DNA of 64,000 nt from Sapria himalayana (Eukaryota; Streptophyta; Magnoliopsida; Malpighiales; Rafflesiaceae), in assembly GCA_029783825.1 (NCBI GenBank), contig JAREIK010002996.1:62001-126000 (forward strand). The letters are read 5' to 3'. Every line of letters starts with the position of its first letter. Positions within the stretch are counted from its first letter, which is position 1. The position numbers and the translations under genes are program-made. Below are positions 16,177 to 26,369 of the stretch, piece after piece. The notes beneath the pieces were generated by a model. The model searched no databases. It saw only the letters and a program-made list of their open reading frames with translations, and was not told the origin of the DNA.

Positions 16177-17360
16177 TGATAGATATATAGATAGAGAGAT
16201 AGATAGACATATAGAAAAGCATATAGATAAATAGACACATAGATAGATAGATAAATAGCCATATAGATAGACAAAAGATAGAGAGAGATATAGATAGATA
16301 ATTACATAGATTATTAAATAGTAAGATAGACAGATAGACAGACAGACAGATAGATAGATATATAGATTGTTAGATTGATAGATAGATAAAAAAATATAGA
16401 CAGATTGGTAGACAACTTGATAAACAAATATATAGAGAGTTTGATATATAGATGGGTAGATAGACAAAAAACTAGAAAGATAGGCAGACAGATAGATATA
16501 CAAATAGTGAGATAGACAAATATACACATATATAGACATACAGACAGACATATAGATAGATAGATAGACACATATATAGACAGACTGATAGATAGATACA
16601 TAGAAAGAAAGATAGATAAATAGATAGATAAATAGATAGATAGACATATACATTGACAAACATATAGATAGATAGATAGATAGAAAAATAGATAACTTAA
16701 TAGATAGACATATAAAGATCGATCGACATAATGCTAGATAAATAGAATGATAGATAGACAGATAGATCGATAGATAGGAAAGCAGATAGATTGACAGATA
16801 GAAAGAGAGTAATATTGTTAGATAGATAGACAGATAGATTGAACAAGAAATAGATAGACAGATATATAAAGAGACTAATGGATAGATAGATAAATAGATA
16901 GCCAGCAAGACAATCATATAGATAAATAGATAGACAGACAAATAGAAAAACAGATTGATAAATAGATAGATAGACTAATAGATAGATAGATAAAAAGACA
17001 GATAGACATGCAAATATAAAGTCAGATAAAAAGATTGATAGACAGGTGGATAAAAAAATAGAATGAAAGATAGAGAGATTGACACATAGATTGTTGGATA
17101 GATAGATGAATAGATAGTTGGATATAAAGATGGATAGATAGGTAGAAAGATAGATAAATAGATGGATGGATAGATAGATTGATTGATAGACAATCAGATA
17201 TATATATACACACATAAATAGATAGATAGAAAAATAGATAGTTATATTGATAGATAGATTCATAATTAGATTAATAGATAGATTATAGGTAGATTGATAG
17301 ACAAATTGATAGATTGATTGATAGATAAATAGATGTTCAGATTGATATATAGATAGATCA
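14530..17360 (+). repeat. 1.2-kb higher-order repeat, three copies, inside GATA array 1
   Basis: Two landmarks occur three times in order: ATTCATAATT(A/T)GATT..AGATTATAGG at 14831, 16007 and 17258, and TTGACAC(A/T)TAGAT(C/T)GTTGGATAG at 14621, 15820 and 17079. Neighbouring words such as an ACATGCAAATA/AAAGTCA block also recur. Spacings are 1176-1259 bp, so the unit length has drifted by small indels. A weaker possible fourth copy of the second landmark lies at 13681. Confidence 0.75.
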
Positions 17361-17652
17361 ACTAATATATATACAAATAGATATATGGAAATATAAATAT
17401 GTAGAAAGACAAATATATAGACACATAGATAGAGAGATAGATAGATATATAGATAAATAGATAAATAAATATATAGTTAAATAGATAGATAGATAGATTA
17501 ATTGAAAGTTTGATAGATTGATTTATAAACAAATTGATTGATAGATTGATAAACAAATTGATATATAATGCCTTAGATAGGCAGATAGATAGATAGATAG
17601 ATAGATATATAGATGTACAAATAGATAGATAGATAAATAATTAGATAAACAA

Positions 17653-17683
<31 letters not shown>

Positions 17684-18729
17684 TACAGATAGATATATAG
17701 ATAAATAGATAGATAGATAGATAAATAGATAAATAGATAGATTGATAGATATATAGAAAAATAGATTGACAGATAAATAGACAAATAAATAGATACATAG
17801 AAAGATAGAGAGATTGGTAGCCAGATAGATTGATAGAAATATAGATAGATACATAGATAGACAGATTGATAGATATATATATAGATAGATGATAGATAGA
17901 AAAATAGATACATAATTATACAAATAGATAGAAAAATACATAAATAGAGAGATAGACAAAATATATAAATAGATATATATAGATAGATAGATAGTCAAAT
18001 TTATATATAGACAGATACACACACACATATATATATATATAGGTAGACACATGGATATATATTGATAAATATATAGATAGACAGATAAATTGGCACATAG
18101 ATAGACATATAGATAGACAAATAAATAGATATATAAATAAACATATAGATAGACAGATAGATATAGAGATATATAGACAGATAGATACATGGATTAATAT
18201 AAAGAAAAATACACAGATATATATATATATATATATATATTTATTTATTTATTTATATCGATAGATAGATAGATAGATTGACAGATTGGTAGACAGATAG
18301 ATAGTCAAATATATAGAGTTAGATATATAGATAGATAGATAGATAGATAAATAGCAAGATAGATAGAGAGATGATATACAAAAAGTGATATAGATAGATA
18401 GACACATATATAAATAGACAGATAGATAGATAGATACATAGTCAGCTATATAGACAGTCAGTAGATCAGTAGATCAGAAAATAATTAGTAATTAAGAACT
18501 TAGCAAATAGAATGGAGGGTTTTCCTTGAAGTTCGACTTCTAGACTAGGCATGAATCATGATGATATTTTATTTGCATGTCTCACCATTATGTCAATTTT
18601 TATGTATAAAATTAATAATTTTTTTCTTTCCAGTCAGTAGATCAGAAAATTAAGATTAGAGTCACTGGCCATAAGATTATCTAGCTCTTTGGGAGATATT
18701 ATTTGCTCTAAATAAGCCACAACTGCATT

Positions 18730-19200
18730 TGTCATTTTCTCCTAGTATAAACTCTAATTCTTAGGTAGTCAAATATCCTAATTTTTGGATCATCATGATC
18801 AGGAAATAGAATAATTCTGCGTGGTCTATTGAATCATCTAAACTCAAAAGTAAATTTTATCTCATTGAAAGTTAGACTCTCTTTAGAGTCAATCTGATTT
18901 ATACTTTTTGATACATATTATGACTCAATCCAAATATTATCATAATGTAAACCAATAAGTTCAGTTGTACCTAATACATGTCCATGTCACTTTACTAGAG
19001 GTCCAATACAAGTGGGATAACAGAAGTGTAAGTAAAAGTAATGGATCCAAATATGTTTTATGGATTCTTATTCTTCAGACTCGCTAAAAAATAAATATGC
19101 TCAAAAAAATAATGTTAGTACTCACTAATATTATATCAAACTCTTATTATAAAATGTGGATCCTTTTTATATACTAAAGTAACTAAAAAAGATTAAACTG
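18730..19200 (+). repeat. Dispersed repeat R470, copy 1
   Basis: This stretch aligns by eye with 19630-20100 in direct orientation and with about 21480-21950 in inverse orientation. Shared words include a block around TAGTATAAA(C/T)TCTAA, a stretch reading about GTTAGACTCTCTTTAGAGTC, and ACTCA(C/A)TAAAAAAT near the end. The copies are diverged, with small indels. No terminal inverted repeat, poly(A) or coding capacity is visible, so the class of element is unknown. Confidence 0.5.
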
Positions 19201-19629
19201 AAAATTTTTGGTTTCATCTTATGTTTTATGGAGATATTATGAAAAAATAAATGTTTTTAAAAATTATGAAGAAAGTTAAATGTTGTATCTCTATTATGCA
19301 TAATCTGATAGAGTATAATGTAAGAAATAATATAAGAGGGTAACTATTTGATGAGTTAATTTTTGGTTGATTTATAGATTATCTAAAATATTTCAATTAA
19401 ATATTTATTCTTTCTTTTTAATAAGCCTATTTTTGTGAAAGATTGTAAATGGGAAGTCTAATGTATGATTTATGATTCAAATAGTAAATTATATAACTGT
19501 TTGATACATATATTTTAATATATGATTATTTTTTAAATATTTGTATAAATTATTTATTATACTATTTTATAAAATAATGTTTAAAAGTATGATATAAAGT
19601 GAAATAGAAATAATTCCTACGTGATGGAC

Positions 19630-20100
19630 ATGTTTCTTTTTCTTAGTATAAATTCTAAATTATGGGTGGTAAATTATCTAGTTTTCAACTCATGACTAGG
19701 AACTATAGTAAATTAATATACTATTTATTATGTCATCTGGACTCAAGGTAAATTACCTTTTCGTGAAAATCTCACTTTATTCAAAGTTGATATGATTTAT
19801 ATTTGCCAGAGCAAATGATGATCCCATACTCATAGGTGGGTAATCATAATTTGAACCAATAAGTTCATATGCAGCTGATGGTGATCCTCTCTAGTCTCTT
19901 ATAACTGGAAATTTAAGTGGGGTTATAGGGGAATGAGGAAAAATAATGAGTCTGATTAAATCTTTAGATTATTATTCTTCCTGAATTCACTAAAAAATGA
20001 GTTTTGCTTTAAAAATATTTCATCACTCTCTAATATTATTCTAGACATTAATGAAAAATACTTGTACTTTTTTATATACAAAAATAATCAAGAAAAATAA
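19630..20100 (+). repeat. Dispersed repeat R470, copy 2
   Basis: Direct copy of the 18730-19200 unit, about 900 bp downstream of it. The two copies share the order of landmarks from TAGTATAAATTCTAA to the ACTAAAAAATGAG region and the run-out into short AT-rich sequence. The intervening 19201-19629 is AT-rich and featureless. Confidence 0.5.
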
Positions 20101-20207
20101 ATAAAATAATTAATTTTAGAATCTCTAGAAAACATGCTAAATAATTTTTATATGATTCAAAATTTGAAATGACACACAGTCAAAAATGATTGAAGAATAG
20201 ATAAACA

Positions 20208-20345
20208 CTTACACACACTATCACACACTATCACATACTTGCGCACACACTATCATACACTATCACACACTTGCGCACACACTATCACACACTTGCGCAC
20301 ACACTATCACACACTTGCACACACACTGTCACACGCTTGCACACG
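20208..20345 (+). repeat. 22-bp minisatellite (CACACTATCACACACTTGCG)n
   Basis: About six imperfect units of CACTTGCGCACACACTATCACA follow each other, ending in CACACGCTTGCACACG. The unit is unrelated to the flanking GATA array. It gives short open frames with no biological meaning. Confidence 0.85.
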
Positions 20346-21479
20346 AATATGTACATATGCGCATGAAATTGAACACATTGTTACACTTTGCACTTTGCAC
20401 CATCAACATTGATGTAGTTGGCATTGACGTACATCTCAAGCAATGGCCATGGGATGGAGAGATGGGAGGGCACACATTATGTGTGCCTTCTTTGGAAAGA
20501 GGTATTGTACACGCATGCAATGTTACGCACAGTGCATCTGTGATCGTGATGTTACTATCAACATGCACTTCTCTCTCTACAAAACATAGTATTTGTGCTC
20601 TTTGAGGTACTAGCTCTAATAACATGCTGAAAATAAATTCAAAATATCAATACTACCCATGAAAAATAATGTACAATGATGTATCCTTATATAATGGGCA
20701 ATATGAATTGGGATAGCTCATATGTCGAGTATTCTCATATGTAATAAAATAAACAACAAATAAAAAAAATTTGTAAAACTATAAACAAATGGTAACTATA
20801 ATAACTATTAAAATAATATATATTAAATAAATAATGTCGATTTTGATTATTTTTTAGATATGTGCTCATGTCTGGTATTAGATCTCTCTTTGAAATATTT
20901 AGTAAGATAATTTTTTTGTCCGTCGGATTTGTGTGAGCAAGTATTCATTCAATCTGATACATTTAGAAGAAAAATAAATGCTCACTAAGGATAAAATTAG
21001 AAAGAAGTTAGGATATTTTATCATATTTATTGATAATTATATAGGTTTTACTTGTTCTTTTTTAATTTTAAATTACATTTTTTTTATTTTAAATTATTTT
21101 TTTTTATTTTCAGTCATTTCATAAAAAGATATAAAATCATCTTAATGAAAATTAAAAAAAAAATATTAGAAGTAATAATGTATTAGATAGTTTTCATACT
21201 TTATGTATGAATCTTGAGGTTATATACCAAACTTCATGTACGGATACATCATCATCGAATGAGATTTTAAAAAGGATGAATAGATATTTGATTGAGACAA
21301 CTCAGATTTTTAATCGAAGTATTTTGAATTAGTCTTCTGGAAATGTATTAATCAAATTTATTTTATCAATTGAATATTTTTTTAATCATTTCTTATTATA
21401 TGAATTATTAAATCATTTATTTTGGAAAAAGAAATTATTTAATATCTTTCAAAGTATTTTGGTGTGTTTGTTTTGTTCA
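20346..21479. other. Non-coding DNA with a GC-richer patch and a near-perfect hairpin
   Basis: The patch 20350-20600 is less AT-rich and contains a 9-bp inverted repeat with a one-base spacer, GGCACACAT-T-ATGTGTGCC, at 20469-20487. A sequence resembling a decayed tRNA-Met-type primer site lies inverted at about 20605-20630, but no LTR could be paired with it. Short open frames of 96-98 codons here overlap on both strands and match nothing I know. The rest is AT-rich and featureless. Confidence 0.45.
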
Positions 21480-21950
21480 TCTTTTTTTCCTATGACAAGA
21501 TAAGGTAATACCTAGTACTTTGAGATTTAATTTTCTTGGTTAATCTAGTATCTAAAAAGTATGCTAGTAATTATAATCAGAATCTAATTGAGTATTAGTA
21601 AATATTGATATTTTTTTAAGTTTGACTCATTTTTAAACAAGCCTAGAACAAGAGTCCAAATAATATATGTGAGTAAATTAATTTTTAGTCTTTCCTGAGC
21701 CTCCAATGAGGTGGGATGATCACTCATCGATTACAATTGAATTTTGTTCACTTAATGATAATATTTATATGAAATCATCCTATTGACAAATAAGTATAGA
21801 TCAAGTTAACCCTAGAGAGAGTGAAGTTTCACATGAAAATAAATATCTCTTGAGTCCATACAACTTGGTAATCCTCGAGTCTACTCTATTTATGGCTCAT
21901 GATGATTTAGAGACTACAAGACTTGATTGTACAAAACATAGAGTTCGTAT
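21480..21950 (-). repeat. Dispersed repeat R470, inverted copy 3
   Basis: The reverse complement of this stretch carries the same landmark order as 18730-19200 and 19630-20100, including a TTCACTCTCTCTAGGGTTAA block followed by GATCTATACTTATTTG. It therefore forms an inverted pair with those copies. Its ends are not sharp. Confidence 0.45.
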
Positions 21951-22554
21951 TGAGAAGGGACATGCATAGCATGTTCAGAGCATCTAAAAGTCTCCCATGT
22001 AGCCATGTGTTCTGAACATTAATTCCTATGATATTAGTCTTCTAATCACTCTTCAAAATAAAGTGAAGATTTCTACCCAGCATCATATTGTATAGGTATT
22101 TTTGTACTATGATACTCATGTCTCATTCTCAAATATTATCTCATTTAAGATGATATCATGTCTTATGATTGCCTCTCTAAGATATGTCATAGGTGGGTGT
22201 TCATTATGAAAACATATCTAGATTAGGAGATAAATTATCATAAGATAAGATGTATTGTTAATAGGCTTACTCATATATTTTATATTGATTATTAAAATAT
22301 TTTTCTCTAAACTTGATAAAATAGTCATCATAGAGATTTTTATTTCTTTGGTGGCCTCCCACAGTTAGAATTAATCTTAATATAGATATCCAACAGGCCA
22401 TGTCAAGTGGAATGTCATTTGTTAGGCTTAGTCTTGCCATTGTGACATGTCTAGCATTACATGGCTCTGAAAATGGCAACCTATTATGGCTTGTCGGCTG
22501 CAAGGATCATGTCAGGCCAAACCTTGACATGCTTGCACACAATGCATGCAGCTA
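21951..22554. other. Non-coding AT-rich DNA
   Basis: No gene or element end is visible. A 78-codon minus-strand open frame (22267-22503) shows no motif and no homologous copy in the window, and is best regarded as chance. Confidence 0.5.
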
Positions 22555-22717
22555 ACCTAAATTCATTCCAATCTAGCATGTATTCATTTTAGCATAGCAT
22601 GACTGCATGAATTCATTCTAGACTAGTAGGGGTTCATTATAGGCTAGCTTGATTCATTTTGAGTTGGCCCAGGTTTGATCTAAGCTAGCCCAAGTTCATT
22701 CTAGCCTAGCTTGGAAT
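22555..22717 (+). repeat. 21-bp minisatellite, left part
   Basis: About seven diverged units of TTCATTCTAGGCTAGCTTGGA, 21-29 bp each, recognised by the recurring TTCATT and GCTAG cores. The same repeat continues at 23157-23345, so the two parts were once continuous and were split by the element between them. Confidence 0.75.
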
Positions 22718-23156
22718 AAGGGTGTCAAATGAGTCGGACGGCCCGGGCATGACCCAGATCAATAGTGCCTGGCCCAGCATGGCACAGTCCAGAACCGTGC
22801 CTCAGGCTGAGCCGCCACAAGGCATGGTTTGTGCCCTACTGGGCCAGCATGAGTCGTACCTCGTGTTGGTGCCAACGCATGGTAAACCTTTATGGGAAAT
22901 TTTATTATTTTTTTTGAATTTGACCACCGCATCACGGGCCGGTCTATTTTTTTAAAAACATTCGGTCACATGATTACTTTTTTTTTGGTTTTCCTCTATT
23001 TGTCATTCGGCATGGTGAGCATGACTGTGCACTTTGTCGTGCCTGTCATGCTGCTATGCCTGGCATGGAATGGGATTTTAACCATGCCGTGCATGGCATG
23101 ACCGTGCTAAGAAAAAGTGGGCATGCCTGCACGGCATGGCCAACTTCACACCACTA
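22718..23156. mobile_element. Small non-autonomous hAT-like element inserted in a minisatellite
   Basis: A GC-rich block interrupts the 21-bp minisatellite. Its ends are imperfect inverted repeats: GGGTGTCAAATGAGTCGG at the left (22720) and TGGTGTGAAGTTGGCC when the right end (to 23155) is read inverted. Plant hAT elements commonly begin with (T/C)AGGGGTGTCAAA, and internal words rich in GGCATGG and GGCCCG are typical of that group. Flanks AGCTTGGA and AGCTGAGA agree at 6 of 8 positions and may be a decayed 8-bp target-site duplication. The 77- and 69-codon open frames inside are not recognisable proteins. Confidence 0.55.
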
Positions 23157-23345
23157 GCTGAGATTAATTCCAAGCTAGCTTAGATTCATTCTAGGCCAGC
23201 TCGACGTTATTCTAGGATAGCACGAGTTCATTCTTGGCTAACTCGGATTCATTCCATGCTAGAGTTCCATGCTAGCCTAGATTTGTTCCAGGCTAGCTTG
23301 CATTCTTTCCCAGTTAACTTGGGTTTATTTCAAAATAGCATGCAT
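23157..23345 (+). repeat. 21-bp minisatellite, right part
   Basis: Continuation of the TTCATTCTAGGCTAGCTTGGA repeat beyond the hAT-like insertion, about eight diverged units. Confidence 0.75.
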
Positions 23346-23357
23346 TCAATTTAGACT

Positions 23358-23510
23358 AGAGGTGTTAAATAGGTCATCACATGCTGGAATTACTCATTTT
23401 TTCACAACATAGCATGGTGGTGTTGTCCACCAGCCCAGCAAGGCACGATGAGCACAGCAAAGTACACTACCATACCCGACTGTGTTGAACAGCAATGTTG
23501 CACAGAAGAC
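23358..23510. mobile_element. Possible second hAT-like end
   Basis: The sequence CTAGAGGTGTTAAATAGGTC at 23360 resembles the left end of the 22718-23156 element, and is followed by similar GC-richer words (AGCATGG, CCAGCCCAGCA, GGCACGATG). No matching right end was found, so this is a partial or badly decayed copy. Confidence 0.35.
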
Positions 23511-24392
23511 AGAAGATTTTAAAGTTTTAAATAATCTAATTTTTTTTATTTTGAATTTTAATTAAATTTTGATTTTAAAATTGTTAATATTTTGAAAATT
23601 TTGCATTAGTTTATTCATTGTTATTCTAAATAATAAAGTTAAATCATGATTACTTTCTAGTTAGGAGATAAAATCATAATTTTTTTTAGATTCAATAATT
23701 TTGGAAGTAGAAGAGAGAGATTAGAAAGAAAGAAATAATGAAGTTTAAAATAAATTTAATCACTCGATATGATATATTTGCCAAAAAGAAGAAGAGGTCT
23801 TTGTGATAATCATCATCACATGTTTCAGGCCATTGGATTGGAATTTTTTTATCCTGGTGGACTTCTTTGATTCACTGCCCACTGGTTTTCACAGATGACA
23901 GATCAGACATTGTTATCACTTAGCACTTAGCACGGTGATTGTAACATGTGTAATAACTTTAACTGATTTGCTTTATTAACTATATGTTAAAATTATCACC
24001 ATTGATATTAATGTGTTCCATAAACTTAAATGATATTAGATTATCTTTGTTACATTGTAAAAGTTTTTTTTTGCATTTTTTTTAATTTTTTCTTGTTCTT
24101 CTAAAACTTCTCCCTCAATTCTTCCTCAACAAAAACATTGAAAAGGTGCAATTAAAAAATTAGGTTCTTTTTATTTCATCTTTTTTTACTACAAAGAACA
24201 AGAAAACAATTCATCACATACACTTGTGGTGTATGTGTGTTTGTGTGTGTGTGTGTGTGTGCGTGCGTGTGTGCGCATGTGTTTCTTATGAATGTTTTGA
24301 AGCTTGAAAATAAAACTCAATTCACTTAGGTAGATGTTTTGATGGAAAGAAATATGGATATAATATATATATATGCTTACTTACATGCATGC

Positions 24393-24428
<36 letters not shown>

Positions 24429-25303
24429 TTCTCATAGATTTAAGAGAGTAATTATGTGTAAATATGAATATAAAGTGCATATACATTTTGTAAGAGTTGT
24501 GTTTTACCAAGAGAATATTTTTTAAAATATATATATGAAGTGAAAATGTTAACAAATCATTTGGGTAATAATAAATGGGAAAATTATACTTGGTTTGGGA
24601 AAATGAATAATTAATGTTTAGTGGTACTAAGTTTAACAATTTTTTTGTCCCACTCAAACCTATCTCATCTTATCTTTTTGGTCATTTATAAATTTTGAGG
24701 GTCTGGGTATAAGAAGGTAAGATACTCATACTAACAATATTGTGTCACAACTAATATAAAAAATTATGTTTATGTATCCCAAATAGGAATTATATTTGTT
24801 TTATAAATTAAAAAAATTTATATTTCTTACAACAAATTGAAAAAATAATAATATATTGGTGTATTGAAAATAATCAACCTCATTCTATCATTTATCATAA
24901 TATGTATGTATGTATGTATGTATCTAAAAAAATCAGCAACCCTCTTTTAAAGAAATATATAAAAGAAAGATGTTGGGTAATGGGTTAGATCAGATAAGAA
25001 TCCAACTTGCTTTTTATAAAAATCAAAAATATTTTATAATTTATATTTCTTATTTTTAATTTTATATATATATATATATGTATGTATGTATGTATGTATA
25101 TGTTCTATATATATATTATTTATATACAATATATATGTGGTATGTATATGTATATATATATACACTATTGGTCAGATTAAATAGGAATCCAACTTGCATT
25201 TTTTATAAAAATCAAAAATATTATTTAATTTTTATTTTGTTATTTTTATATTATACATATAAATAAATCATATATATACGATATATACAATATACATACA
25301 TAG

Positions 25304-25344
<41 letters not shown>

Positions 25345-25447
25345 GTGCGTGTGTATATCTATATATATTGTGTTTGTGTGTGGATATTTATATTATATAT
25401 ATAATTTATATATACATATATATATATACAATAGATCTATATGCATA

Positions 25448-25489
<42 letters not shown>
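23511..25489. other. AT-rich non-coding DNA with microsatellites
   Basis: Holds a GT/GTGC run at about 24232-24282, a GT run at 24397-24427, TATG runs at 24901-24924 and 25079-25099, an AT run at 25307-25340 and a TG run at 25449-25488. Two stretches around 24970-25060 and 25165-25235 share a GAATCCAACTTGC block followed by TTTTATAAAAATCAAAAATA, a short direct duplication. No coding evidence. Confidence 0.6.
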
Positions 25490-25492
<3 letters not shown>

Positions 25493-25866
25493 AACAATAT
25501 ATATCAAAAAAATAAAAACCATCCAGAAATGAAGTAATAGGGCATACTTTTCTTTTGATACCCGACTAGAGTTCTTCAAACTGATGAAAAAAATGGAGAT
25601 GGAATCACAGGCGCTAGCATGGAAAGATTAGTGCACATAGTTTTGTGTTGCGTATGATTATTTCTAAGCAATCACATGAGGTATATGTGAATTGCATTAC
25701 ATGATCAGAATCAAATTAATGGAATGACTTACCGGTAAAACATGACTGCATTCTGATAAATCTTTTTCTGATCGGCATCACTACCATGCACGTTGTAGGA
25801 GAGAAGTTGTCTTCCAGAGGCCTCCTCAAGAATTGAAGCCCATTGGAGTTGGAGTATGGTGATGGT
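25490..25866 (-). pseudogene. Two-exon fragment of an unidentified host gene
   Basis: On the minus strand an open frame runs from 25866 to 25733 (44 codons, containing QWASILEEASGRQLLSYN and DADQKKIYQNAVMFYR) and ends exactly at a consensus donor, CCG/GTAAGT, at 25732. A 152-bp intron follows, ending in TTTTTTTCATCAG (acceptor at 25581). Joining the exons keeps the frame and continues as LKNSSRVSKEKYALL and on to about 25490, where a TG microsatellite begins. Donor, acceptor, intron size and sequence complexity all look like a real plant gene, but there is no start codon and the upstream side meets a stop at 25867-25869. I do not recognise the family. It may be a captured or relic fragment, or internal exons of a gene broken by later insertions. 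Confidence 0.5.
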
Positions 25867-25869
25867 TTA

Positions 25870-26247
25870 TAAATAAGGTGAGATAAACTACAGAAGCGAA
25901 CACTGAGCCTCTTGGAGATGCTCTTAAGCTTATGTTAGAGTTGAAATCCATATATTTGTAAACTTCATTTTTTTATACATATATGTATAAAAAATGAACT
26001 ATATATAACTAAATAAAGAATAAATAATTATATTAACATAAAGACTCATTTTTCAATTCATTTATTTATACATATATGTTAAAGTTGAATTGATAATAAA
26101 TCTCTTTCTGATATATTTTCAAAGATTTACATATATTTACATAAAGACTCATTTTTTTTCAATTCATTTTTTTATGCATAAAGATTCATTTTTCTAATAA
26201 TTTTAGAATTTACATATAGTTATATATTTTTATACATCTATATTTAT

Positions 26248-26309
<62 letters not shown>

Positions 26310-26369
26310 CATATATATATATAGATAGCTAAATAAATAATAAATAATTATAATACATAAAGACTCATT
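25870..26369. other. AT-rich spacer with a long (AT)n run
   Basis: Non-coding. Contains short tandem duplications around AAAGACTCATTTTT (26040, 26143, 26357) and a pure AT run at about 26253-26307. Confidence 0.6.

Larger units (their letters stand above)
5200..18460 (+). repeat. GATA tetranucleotide array 1 (13.3 kb, degenerate)
   Basis: Almost every base follows a GATA period with scattered GACA, AAATA, GATT and ATAT variants and occasional phase shifts. Because 12 bp is four codons, TATC reads as Tyr-Leu-Ser-Ile in all three minus-strand frames, giving many long but meaningless open frames. Short AT and TG runs interrupt it, for example at 13140-13172, 16138-16175 and 18205-18240. The left edge abuts a CACTA terminus at 5199; the right edge fades into unique sequence at about 18440-18470. 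Kilobase-scale internal duplications are listed separately. Confidence 0.95.

Noticed and set aside
5156..18190. Dozens of minus-strand open frames of 60-292 codons rich in Tyr-Leu-Ser-Ile
   Set aside because: They are translations of TATC in all three frames; 12 bp gives four sense codons, so stops appear only where the repeat is mutated.
20600..20635. LTR retrotransposon primer-binding site
   Set aside because: Weak match to the initiator-Met type site and no paired LTRs, gag or pol found near it.
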